Below the pieces are notes generated by a model. It did no database searches and was not told where the DNA came from. It saw only the letters and a program-made list of their open reading frames with translations. Positions 1-7,379 of a stretch of 64,000 bases of DNA are shown piece after piece (position 1 is the first letter of the stretch; every line of letters begins with the position of its first letter). Source of the stretch: Bacillota bacterium (GTDB lineage: Bacteria > Bacillota > Bacilli > Paenibacillales > Paenibacillaceae); assembly GCA_023460795.1 (NCBI GenBank), contig JAEWPC010000018.1, positions 124,001-188,000 on the forward strand, given 5' to 3'. The position numbers and the translations under genes are program-made.

Positions 1-611
1 ATACGCAAATATTTGGGATATCGTCCGTACAGCGGGTATTCGTTCAGTTTCCGAACGATGCTGAAGTATTGTTTGTTCTGCTTCACGTTGATGGGGTCAA
101 AATCGCTGTAGATAAGAACCTCGACGGCCGAAGGGGATTGCGAGATCGTCTCGTACCATGGGGTTTGTTTGGCCGTTTGATCCAGATAGAAGTAGTTGCT
201 GCCGGTTACGATCGTGGGGTTGGTCGTGAACACCGATATATTCTCGACGTAAGTGTACGCAGACATGAACGGCCTCATCTTGCCGGTCAGGACCTCATTG
301 AATCTTTCATAATAATCAACGATGTCGGCGTACTCCTTATCCAGCATCTCGTACAACGTGCGGTCCGTCGCGACGGAGTGGCTCAGCGTCACGCCGCCGT
401 CGATCATGTCCATGACCTTCTTGGCCGTTCTCTCGATCGTCATCTGCAGGTTGACCTGTTCCCGAGATTGCACGTTCTTCGACATCTGCTGGAAAAAAAG
501 GACGTTGATCGATAGAATCGGTACTAGAACGCATAGCAAATAGATGAGCGTGAACTTCCATTTCAGCGGAATATTGTTGACGAAGCTAAGCCAGGCGATC
601 GGCCTGCGCAT
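1..611 (-). CDS. Sensor histidine kinase, YesM type, N-terminal part (runs off window)
   Basis: Only the first about 203 residues are in the window; the 3' end lies beyond base 1. The reading frame opens at an ATG with a GGAGGAGG ribosome site 8 bases upstream. The protein begins with a short cytoplasmic stretch, one clear membrane helix (about residues 18-37, FTLIYLLCVLVPILSINVLF), then an extracytoplasmic region containing YVENISVFTTNPTIV and TPWYETI, the usual look of the ligand-sensing domain of YesM-family kinases. It follows the AraC-type response regulator by 18 bases, so the two form one operon and presumably one two-component system. The kinase core itself is not visible, so family assignment rests on the N-terminus and the partner. 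Confidence 0.8.
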   Translation of the reverse strand, partial: MRRPIAWLSFVNNIPLKWKFTLIYLLCVLVPILSINVLFFQQMSKNVQSREQVNLQMTIERTAKKVMDMIDGGVTLSHSVATDRTLYEMLDKEYADIVDYYERFNEVLTGKMRPFMSAYTYVENISVFTTNPTIVTGSNYFYLDQTAKQTPWYETISQSPSAVEVLIYSDFDPINVKQNKQYFSIVRKLNEYPLYGRYPKYLR

Positions 612-629
612 GCGGGCGCCTCCTCCGTA

Positions 630-1718
630 TCAACCGTTCTTGTATTGCGACGGGGTCATGCTCATCCATTGCTTGAATTTCGCGGCGAATTGCTCGGGAT
701 CCGCGTATCCGACCGTTCGGGCTACGTCCGCCACCTTCAGATTCGTACGCCGCAGCAGCTTGCGAGCCTCTTCGACCCGCGTGCGGTGGACGTAATCGAG
801 GAACGATATGCCCATCTGTCTCTTGAACTGCTCGCCCAGATAAGCCGGTTGGAAATGCAATGAGCGCGCGATCGCCTGCAGTTGAAGCGGCTCGTTGTAG
901 CGCTCTTGAACGAGCCGCGCCACCTCCCAGGCGGGACCGGTCCCCGTCCGCTGCCGTGCGAGGTGCTCCGCGATTTGGCTTGCGTAGGACGTCAGAACAT
1001 CGGCCCAGCGATCCGTCCGGTTCGGCAGCATCGGAAACGCAAGGTATTGTTGATTCGCCGAAGCCGAGCCCGTCTGTCCTCCCTTCGCCGCTTCCCACGA
1101 TAATTCCAACAGCACGTTCGATAGGAAGGCTTTGCCGGACTCTCTATCTCCTGAGTTCGTAAGCTCAAGCAGGCGACACAGCCGGTTGGCCGCTTCTAAG
1201 ATTTCGGCCTCGTTACCCGTTCTGACCGCAAGCATCAAATGATCCTCCGCATCGAACAACGAGTCGCCAACCTCCGGGGCGGCCCAAGCCACCGCTGCCC
1301 GAGACTGGGGCGAAGGGGGAAATTCCGGGATAGGATCAGAGTCCGTCCACTCTCGGTTGATCTTCTCTAGCGCGGCATGGATCTCCTCGACGTCGATCGG
1401 CTTCAGCCAATAATCGAGGGCTCCGAACGTCAACGCCTTCCGTGCGGCCTTGAAGTCGTCGTACCCGCTTAGAATGACGAATCGGCTCGGCGCATTCAAT
1501 ACGTTCGCGCAGTGCTCGATGAGCTGGAGCCCGTCCATGACCGGCATTCTAATGTCGGTTACGACCAGATCGGGATTCAACTCGCGAATTCGGCCGAGCG
1601 CTTCTTCCCCGTCGCACGCTTCGCCGCACACGCGGAACCCGTATTTCTCCCAATCGATCATGAACCCTAACCCTTCCAACACCAGCGGTTCGTCGTCCAC
1701 TAACAGAACGGTGAAAAT
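630..1718 (-). CDS. AraC-type two-component response regulator (YesN type)
   Basis: Receiver domain at the N-terminus (VDDEP acidic pocket; phospho-acceptor Asp in VVTDIRMP, about residue 55) and an AraC double helix-turn-helix at the C-terminus (from about residue 270 to the end, with VADVARTVGYADPEQFAAKF). It probably activates a sugar-uptake operon in response to the kinase encoded 18 bases downstream. The start is odd. The first ATG/GTG/TTG in frame (GTG at 1700) would remove the first beta strand of the receiver. A GGAAAGGGG ribosome site at 1736-1728 instead fits an ATT at 1718 (9-base spacing, giving FTVLLVDDEP) or an ATC at 1724. The likely promoter begins only about 7 bases before this site. 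I chose ATT; function is clear, start is inferred. Confidence 0.9.
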   Translation of the reverse strand: MFTVLLVDDEPLVLEGLGFMIDWEKYGFRVCGEACDGEEALGRIRELNPDLVVTDIRMPVMDGLQLIEHCANVLNAPSRFVILSGYDDFKAARKALTFGALDYWLKPIDVEEIHAALEKINREWTDSDPIPEFPPSPQSRAAVAWAAPEVGDSLFDAEDHLMLAVRTGNEAEILEAANRLCRLLELTNSGDRESGKAFLSNVLLELSWEAAKGGQTGSASANQQYLAFPMLPNRTDRWADVLTSYASQIAEHLARQRTGTGPAWEVARLVQERYNEPLQLQAIARSLHFQPAYLGEQFKRQMGISFLDYVHRTRVEEARKLLRRTNLKVADVARTVGYADPEQFAAKFKQWMSMTPSQYKNG

Positions 1719-1749
1719 ACGGATGCGCCCCTTTCCATAAAGTGTATCT

Positions 1750-1779
1750 ATTGTAACACAGGTATTGAAACCGTTTTCA
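1750..1779 (-). promoter_or_regulatory. Promoter with near-perfect cre (CcpA) site for the response regulator operon
   Basis: Read on the minus strand, TGAAAACGGTTTCA (1779-1766) matches the TGWNANCGNTNWCA catabolite-response consensus at every defined position. It overlaps the -35 area of a promoter whose -10 is TACAAT (1755-1750). This position would let CcpA block initiation. The start of transcription would be near 1743, leaving a very short leader. Confidence 0.7.
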
Positions 1780-1826
1780 TAGAAATTTTTGTGTGAATTT
1801 ATTGTTTTTTTGCGAAGGAAGGCGAC

Positions 1827-2156
1827 CTAATTCCTATCGCAGCCCGCAAGCTTCGCCGCCTGGATGTAATTCTCGCCCCATCGCAGCATCTCGAGCATCA
1901 TCGGTCTCATGCTGCGGCCAAGCTCCGTCAATCGATACTCCACCTTTGGGGGAACCTCCGCATACACCGTCCGCGCGACAAGTCCGTCCCGCTCCAACTC
2001 TCGCAATTGATTCGTCATGATCCGCTGCGTAACCTCGGGCATTAACCGTCGCAGCTCGTTGAATCTTTTCATTCCGTCCATCAAATGATAGATGATCATC
2101 GCCTTCCACTTGCCGTCGACCAGTCCAATCGTCACTTCCACGGGGCATTTGTCCAT
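1827..2156 (-). CDS. HxlR-family transcriptional regulator
   Basis: A 109-residue winged-helix protein with the family's N-terminal CPVE motif (Cys3 here), GKWKAMIIYHL, a recognition region RRLMPEVTQRIMTNQLREL and the PPKVEYRLTELG wing. The start is set by GGGGAGGA six bases before ATG at 2156; a longer frame from 2198 would begin inside the putative operator. It is divergent from an NmrA-like reductase gene, the arrangement of the ytfH/ytfG (QorR/QorB) type pair, where the HxlR protein senses redox or electrophile stress through cysteine and represses the reductase. That role is inferred; a second cysteine sits near the C-terminus (GCDRN). Confidence 0.92.
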   Translation of the reverse strand: MDKCPVEVTIGLVDGKWKAMIIYHLMDGMKRFNELRRLMPEVTQRIMTNQLRELERDGLVARTVYAEVPPKVEYRLTELGRSMRPMMLEMLRWGENYIQAAKLAGCDRN

Positions 2157-2192
2157 GCCGATTCCTCCCCTAGTATCCTTGCTGACACTATA

Positions 2193-2206
2193 GCACATAA
2201 TTGTGC
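2193..2206. promoter_or_regulatory. Inverted repeat, candidate HxlR operator
   Basis: GCACA-TAAT-TGTGC lies in the 111-base gap between the divergent HxlR and NmrA-like genes. On the minus strand it falls in the spacer just upstream of a TATAGT -10 element for the regulator gene, so it could serve autoregulation and control of the reductase. Binding by HxlR is inference. Confidence 0.5.
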
Positions 2207-2267
2207 GTTCTTACATTCTATTCCATATCGCCGTTACAATGGTGCGTAGAAACCGAAAGGAGAGATC

Positions 2268-3164
2268 ATGATGAGTCTGCAAGGCGAGAAAGTATTAGTC
2301 TATGGCGCGACCGGCGTGCAAGGGAGCGCAGTCGTTCGCAAGCTGAAGGAAGAGGGCGCCCGGATCCGGGTGCTGGTAAGGGACGCGGAGAAAGCTTTGC
2401 GGTTCGAAAAAGAGGGGGTTGAAGCGGTAGTCGGCCATCTCGGAGACCCGGAGAGTCTGCGGCGAGCTTCCGAAGCGGCCGCGCGGGTATTCTTCCATCT
2501 GCCGATCGAGTTCGACCCGGACGTACTGGCCCAATATGGACGCGATGCCGTGGATGCGGCGCGGGAAGCCGGCGTAAAGCTCTTCGTATTCAACGCGAGC
2601 AGCATTCTGCCGGACGCGGACTTGCTCGCCTATCGCGGCAAACAGCAAGTCTACGAGTATCTCAAGAATAGCGGACTGCCGCATATCGTGCTTAAACCAA
2701 CGCTCTATATGAATAATCTAGAGGGACCCTGGACGATGCCGGGCATCTTGAACGACGGCATCTTCGCGTATCCGCTCGAGCCGGACATTCCGATTGCCTG
2801 GATCAGCGCGACGGACGCGGCAGCTTATGCCGTCGAAGCGCTGAAGAGCGAGCATCTCGCCGGATCTGAGTTCACGCTATACGGTCCGGAGAACCTTACT
2901 GCCGTTCAGGTCGCGGAATCGTTGTCGCGTCGGTTCGGCAAGGAAGTCCGATTCCACGCGATTCCGCTTGACGACTTCGAAGCGCAATTCAGCGCGATGA
3001 TCGGACCGGCCAACGCCAAGGCAATTACCGACACCTACCGTTGGAGCAACAGCCTGCGGCCTTCTCCGTTTGCTATCGACGACCGGCAGAATGCCGCGCA
3101 AGCGTTCAAGATTAGCCCCACGACCTTCGCCGACCATCTTCAATCGATTCATTTTATGGGCTAA
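2268..3164 (+). CDS. NmrA-like NAD(P)-binding reductase
   Basis: 298 residues with the atypical short-chain dehydrogenase fold of the NmrA/QorB group. The N-terminal dinucleotide motif is GATGVQGSAVV (about residues 13-23), followed by RVLVRD, typical of NADP-binding members. The start ATG follows AAAGGAGAG by three bases; the next codon is also ATG. Divergent from an HxlR regulator, which suggests a stress-induced quinone or aldehyde reductase. No catalytic Tyr-x3-Lys is obvious, so a redox-sensor role as in NmrA is also possible. A strong bidirectional hairpin follows the stop codon. Confidence 0.88.
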   Translation: MMSLQGEKVLVYGATGVQGSAVVRKLKEEGARIRVLVRDAEKALRFEKEGVEAVVGHLGDPESLRRASEAAARVFFHLPIEFDPDVLAQYGRDAVDAAREAGVKLFVFNASSILPDADLLAYRGKQQVYEYLKNSGLPHIVLKPTLYMNNLEGPWTMPGILNDGIFAYPLEPDIPIAWISATDAAAYAVEALKSEHLAGSEFTLYGPENLTAVQVAESLSRRFGKEVRFHAIPLDDFEAQFSAMIGPANAKAITDTYRWSNSLRPSPFAIDDRQNAAQAFKISPTTFADHLQSIHFMG

Positions 3165-3170
3165 CGCGAA

Positions 3171-3215
3171 AAAGAAAACGGAGCCGCGAAATTCGCTCGC
3201 GGCTCCGTTGTTCTC
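3171..3215. terminator. Bidirectional terminator between the reductase gene and cheB
   Basis: A perfect 12-bp stem (ACGGAGCCGCGA at 3178-3189 with TCGCGGCTCCGT at 3197-3208, 7-base loop). It is flanked by an A-rich tract on one side and TTGTTCTCTCT on the other. It can end the plus-strand reductase transcript and the minus-strand chemotaxis operon. Confidence 0.88.
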
Positions 3216-3216
3216 T

Positions 3217-4248
3217 CTATGAATCTAACAATGAGCATATCCGCCCTGCGATCTGACCTAGCGGCAACCGATATTCCACCGCGCCGACCTCGTAGGCCGC
3301 CTTCGGCATCCCATAGACGACGGAGGTCGCGGCGTCCTGGCCAATCGTTCGGCCGCCCTTGCGGCGGACGGCGAGCAGGCCCTTCGCGCCGTCATAGCCC
3401 ATCCCCGTGAGCAGCACGCCGATCGCGCGCGGTCCGGCATGCTTAGCCGCCGATTCGAGTATGACGTCAACGGACGGACAATGGCCGTTTATCTTCTCCC
3501 CTTCGTCGCAACGGACGACGTACCCGCTCTCCGTCTTTACGATTCGCATATGACGGTCGCCGGGAGCGACTAACGCGACGCCTCGTCGAAGCACGTCTCC
3601 CGTCTGCGCTTCCTTCACCCGGAACGGCGTCGTCGCGTCGAGACGTTCGGCGAACATTCGGGAGAAGACCGGCGGAATATGCTGCACGATCGCGATGCCG
3701 GGCATCGACGGAGGCAGCGCGGTCAGCAGCCGGTGAATCGCTTCCGTGCCGCCGGTCGACGCCCCGATGGCAATCAGATCGTCTTCCTTTCCATAGGTCT
3801 TATAACGATCGGTTACGTCGTCCGTCGCTCTCTCCGATCCCGCGCGCGGATTCGATTTAACCGCTGCTTTCGCTTTGCGGATGATTTCCGTCAGGAACCG
3901 TTCGACATCCGAGACCGCTCGCATATCCGGCTTCTTGACGAAGTCGACCGCGCCTGCCTCCAGCGCGTCAAGAGCCGCATGACTAAGCGAGCTGACGACG
4001 ATGACCGGCATCGGATGCTGCGGAAGCAGCTTGCGGACGAATTCGACGCCGTTCATGCGCGGCATCTCGATATCGCAAATCATGACGTCGGGGCGAACCC
4101 GTTCGATCCATTCGACGGCATCGTACGGATCTTTCGCGGAGCCCGCGACTTCGAGGGCCGGATCGGAGGACAGCCCGCGCAGCATGACCTCGCGGAATAC
4201 GGCGCTGTCGTCGACGATGAGTAGCCTGATGGGTTGTCCGACGGGCAT
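3217..4248 (-). CDS. cheB: Chemotaxis response regulator, protein-glutamate methylesterase CheB
   Basis: 343 residues, the normal CheB size. The N-terminal receiver domain has the acidic pair in LLIVDDS and the phospho-acceptor Asp59 in MICDIEMP. A variable linker follows to about residue 155, then the methylesterase domain with the catalytic triad Ser164 (IGASTGGT), His190 (VQHIP) and Asp286 (GMGYDGA). It removes methyl groups from (and deamidates) the methyl-accepting receptor and is activated by phosphotransfer from CheA. Last gene of a cheA-cheW-mcp-cheR-cheB operon; its ATG lies 2 bases after the cheR stop, with AAAGGAAG inside the end of cheR as ribosome site. Confidence 0.97.
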   Translation of the reverse strand: MPVGQPIRLLIVDDSAVFREVMLRGLSSDPALEVAGSAKDPYDAVEWIERVRPDVMICDIEMPRMNGVEFVRKLLPQHPMPVIVVSSLSHAALDALEAGAVDFVKKPDMRAVSDVERFLTEIIRKAKAAVKSNPRAGSERATDDVTDRYKTYGKEDDLIAIGASTGGTEAIHRLLTALPPSMPGIAIVQHIPPVFSRMFAERLDATTPFRVKEAQTGDVLRRGVALVAPGDRHMRIVKTESGYVVRCDEGEKINGHCPSVDVILESAAKHAGPRAIGVLLTGMGYDGAKGLLAVRRKGGRTIGQDAATSVVYGMPKAAYEVGAVEYRLPLGQIAGRICSLLDS

Positions 4249-4250
4249 CG

Positions 4251-5069
4251 TTATCTAACTTCCTTTCGGTATACGCCGGGGAGTACGTACTTATACGGCA
4301 TCGTCTCCCGGTTGAACGATTCCGATTGACTGACGAACAAGTACCCGCCCGGCTCCGTAAGCTCCCAGAATTTCCGGACGAGCGCCTCTTTCGTCGGATT
4401 GTCGAAATAAATCATGACATTGCGGCAGAAGATCGTATGGAACTTGCGCCTGAACGGGAATCTCGGCTCCATGAGATTAAACTTCCGGTAGATGACCTCG
4501 GATTTAATCTTCTCGCCGACGGCTAGCGTCCCGCCCGGTCCGCGGACCATATAGCGTGCTCGCCATTGCTGCGGCAGCGCCGCGGCTTGATCCGCGTCGT
4601 ATTCGCCCCGCACGGCTTGCTCCAGCACTTTCGTGGACAGATCGGTCGCGAGCAGCTTTTTGTCCCACCCGGGGCTGTCGGCGAAATAATCCTCCAGAAT
4701 CATGGCCAGCGTATACGATTCTTGCCCCGAGGAACAGCCGGCACACCATATTCGAATATCCTTGTCGCGGGCGCGTTCCGCCAGTTCGGGCAGAACGCGG
4801 GCGCGGAAGAAGTCAAAGTGCTCGGCTTCCCTCATGAAGAACGTATGATTCGTCGAGATCTTATTCGCGAGCTCGCTGGCGGCCGCGCCCGATCGGTCGG
4901 AGGCGACGTGTTCGAAGTATTCCTTGAAGCTGCGGAAGCCCTTCTGTTGCATGCCGTGCGCCAATCTTCCGATCAGCAGCGCCGTTTTCTCTTCCTTCAG
5001 GTGAATACCGTACATTTCCTTGATATAGGCGGAGAGCTCTTGAAATTCTTTCGGCGTGATCGGAATCAT
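4251..5069 (-). CDS. cheR: Chemoreceptor glutamate methyltransferase CheR
   Basis: 272 residues. An N-terminal helical CheR domain precedes the SAM-dependent methyltransferase domain: IRIWCAGCSSGQESYTLAM is the SAM-binding loop (Ser-Ser where many CheR proteins have Ser-Thr) and FCRNVMIYFD is the conserved NVxIYF motif. It methylates glutamates on the adjacent MCP, opposing CheB. The start follows AAGAGG by four bases and lies 9 bases after the mcp stop, so translation is probably coupled. No C-terminal receptor-tether pentapeptide is expected or seen in the MCP. Confidence 0.96.
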   Translation of the reverse strand: MIPITPKEFQELSAYIKEMYGIHLKEEKTALLIGRLAHGMQQKGFRSFKEYFEHVASDRSGAAASELANKISTNHTFFMREAEHFDFFRARVLPELAERARDKDIRIWCAGCSSGQESYTLAMILEDYFADSPGWDKKLLATDLSTKVLEQAVRGEYDADQAAALPQQWRARYMVRGPGGTLAVGEKIKSEVIYRKFNLMEPRFPFRRKFHTIFCRNVMIYFDNPTKEALVRKFWELTEPGGYLFVSQSESFNRETMPYKYVLPGVYRKEVR

Positions 5070-5078
5070 CGTCGCCTC

Positions 5079-6809
5079 TTAATATTTGCCGAATTCTTGA
5101 TCGCTGAGCACGATTTTCTTCCTAGGCGTCTCGACGGACGGCGAACTCGTTCTCGAATGATCGGAGAGCGATTCTCTGCCGGACAGTCGCTCGAGCATCT
5201 GCCGCACTTCCGGGCTCATCTCCTCGTCAGCCCGGTAAAAGCCGTTACGAGAGATCTTCTTGAGATTGAATCGGCTGACTTGGCGCTTCAGATTGTCGGC
5301 TTGGCCGGACAATTGCTCGCTCGCCGACGCCGTCTCTTCCGACGTCGCGGAGTTCGTCTGGGTAACTTGCGATACTTGGAAGATCGCCTGATTGACTTGA
5401 CCGATGCCGGAAGCCTGTTCGTTGGAAGCCGACGCGATCTGGTCCACGAGCTCGGCCACCTTCGATACGCCGCCGACGATCTCGTTCAGCGCCGACGCGG
5501 TTTCGTTGGCGATGCGCGTGCCGCCTTCGACTTTCTTGATCGAGCCTTCGATCAGATCCGTCGTCTCCTTGGCGGCGCTTGCCGAACGGGCGGCAAGGTT
5601 GCGCACCTCCTCCGCGACGACAGCGAACCCTTTGCCGTGCTGTCCGGCGCGGGCCGCTTCTACTGCCGCGTTGAGCGCAAGGATGTTCGTCTGGAACGCG
5701 ATTTCGTCGATGACCTTAATGATTTTCGAAATATTGCCGGACGACTCGTTGATTTCCTCCATCGAACGCAGCATCGACTTCATCTGATCGTCGCCCTCGA
5801 CGGCCTTCACCTTAACCGATTCGGCGAGAGAGTTCGCCTCCGTCGCGCGTTGCGCGTTCATATTCGTCTGGGTGCCGATCTCTTCGAGAGAAGCGGTCAG
5901 CTCTTCGATCGAGCTTGCTTGTTCCGTCGCGCCTTGCGAGAGCGCCATGCTGGAATCCGACACTTGCCGCGAACCGGACGCTACCTGCTCGGCAGAAATA
6001 TTGATGTTCGAGAGCACGTCGTTCATGCTGTCGACCATCTCGCGGAACGACTTCGACAGCTGACCGATCTCGTCCGTCGAATTGATCTTGAAATCGACGT
6101 TCAAGTCACCCGCCGCGATCGCTTTGGCCGCTTCGTTCACTTCATAGATCGGGCGCGTAATGAGACGCGCGATAATGAAAGCGATAATAGCAGCAAGCAC
6201 GACGGCAATGATCGTACCTACGATAATAGACAGGTTCGTGAACGTTTCCCGGGAGGCGCTTTCCGCGGCACGCTCAGTCAGCAATGCTTGCTCCATCGCT
6301 TTGCTCTCGGCCAGCACCGCGCGGAAACGATCGAAGGACGCTTTGCCCTTCTCCGCTTGTTCGTTCAGCACGACTTCGTCCATCGTTGCGACGCCCGATT
6401 CGACGCGCTTGCGCAGCTCGATCGCCGAATCGGCGATTCCCTGCCACGCCTTCTGTTCCGACTCAAGCTTACTCATCAGCTCTTGTTGCTTCGGATTGTC
6501 CGCAGTCAACTGCTTGACGTTGGACAAGTGCATGCCGAAGTTCGTCTTTCCCGCATTATACGGTTCGAGCGATTTCTCGTCGCCCGTTAAGGAGAAGCCT
6601 CTCTGCCCCGTCTCCATGTCGACCATGCTGGAGAGTACGGATTGCAGCTCCATCAACACCTCGTAAGTATGTTCGTTCCAATCGGTCGTATCGTTCTGTT
6701 TGGCGAAATTAGCATAGGACAATACCGACAATGCAATTAATACCGCTAGCACCAAACCGAATCCGCCGTACAATTTTTTGCCGATGTTGAGGTTGCGTAT
6801 CACTCTCAT
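5079..6809 (-). CDS. Methyl-accepting chemotaxis protein with CHASE3 sensor domain
   Basis: 576 residues. Membrane helix 1 at about 15-35; extracytoplasmic CHASE3-type domain (signature DMETGQRGFSLTG, about residues 75-87) to about 190; membrane helix 2 at about 193-215; HAMP domain (ARLITRPIYEVNEAAKAIAAGDLNV); then the long signalling coiled coil with the hairpin tip DEIAFQTNILALNAAVEAAR and AVVAEEVRNLA. A 60-residue tail after the signalling domain contains basic and serine-rich stretches. Encoded within the che operon, so it is probably the dedicated receptor of this array. Ligand unknown. Confidence 0.95.
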   Translation of the reverse strand: MRVIRNLNIGKKLYGGFGLVLAVLIALSVLSYANFAKQNDTTDWNEHTYEVLMELQSVLSSMVDMETGQRGFSLTGDEKSLEPYNAGKTNFGMHLSNVKQLTADNPKQQELMSKLESEQKAWQGIADSAIELRKRVESGVATMDEVVLNEQAEKGKASFDRFRAVLAESKAMEQALLTERAAESASRETFTNLSIIVGTIIAVVLAAIIAFIIARLITRPIYEVNEAAKAIAAGDLNVDFKINSTDEIGQLSKSFREMVDSMNDVLSNINISAEQVASGSRQVSDSSMALSQGATEQASSIEELTASLEEIGTQTNMNAQRATEANSLAESVKVKAVEGDDQMKSMLRSMEEINESSGNISKIIKVIDEIAFQTNILALNAAVEAARAGQHGKGFAVVAEEVRNLAARSASAAKETTDLIEGSIKKVEGGTRIANETASALNEIVGGVSKVAELVDQIASASNEQASGIGQVNQAIFQVSQVTQTNSATSEETASASEQLSGQADNLKRQVSRFNLKKISRNGFYRADEEMSPEVRQMLERLSGRESLSDHSRTSSPSVETPRKKIVLSDQEFGKY

Positions 6810-6851
6810 GATGAGTGGTCTCCTTTGGCTTGCTATAGTGGTTGGGGCATG

Positions 6852-7340
6852 TCAGCCGATTGACGCCAGTTGTTCGCTGTCCTCTTGGTGCAAGAGCTTG
6901 TCGCAGTCGAGGAGCAGCTTGACCTCGTTCCCTACTTTGCCGATACCCGTGATGTAGGTATGCATGACGTTCGATAGCTCCGGAGGCGGGACGATCTCGC
7001 TGTCCGGGATCGACAACACCTCCGAGACCTGGTCGACGATTAGGCCTATCGACACTTCCCGTATGTCCACCACGATCACGCACGTACGGTCGTTATACGC
7101 GCGGAACGGTTTCTTAAATCGAAGCCGGACGTCCATTACCGGAATGATTTTTCCCCTGAGATTAATGATTCCGCGAATATATTCGGGCATCTCGGGCACT
7201 TCCGTTATCGTCTGCACGCCGATGATCTCCGTCACGTGCTTGATCTCGATACCGTAGTATTCGGAATCCAGCGCGAACGTCAAATACTTCCCTTTCTGCG
7301 TATCTTCCGTCTCGTACATTTCCTCTGCCATGTTGGCCAT
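6852..7340 (-). CDS. cheW: Chemotaxis adaptor CheW
   Basis: 162 residues, a single CheW domain: YLTFALDSEYYGIEIKHVTE, then the conserved IRGIINLRGKIIPVMDVRLRF and the VDQVSEVLSI segment. It couples the MCP to CheA. The start follows GAGGGGAAG with 8-base spacing. It lies between cheA (39 bases upstream) and mcp (42 bases downstream). Confidence 0.96.
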   Translation of the reverse strand: MANMAEEMYETEDTQKGKYLTFALDSEYYGIEIKHVTEIIGVQTITEVPEMPEYIRGIINLRGKIIPVMDVRLRFKKPFRAYNDRTCVIVVDIREVSIGLIVDQVSEVLSIPDSEIVPPPELSNVMHTYITGIGKVGNEVKLLLDCDKLLHQEDSEQLASIG

Positions 7341-7379
7341 GTTCGCCGCTTCCCCTCTCTCGTGCTGTCTGACACCTAG

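Noticed and set aside
4566..6590. A 674-codon open frame on the plus strand
   Set aside because: It lies entirely opposite cheR and the MCP gene, is rich in Arg/Leu/His as expected for an antisense frame of GC-rich coding DNA, has no ribosome site and no recognisable domain.
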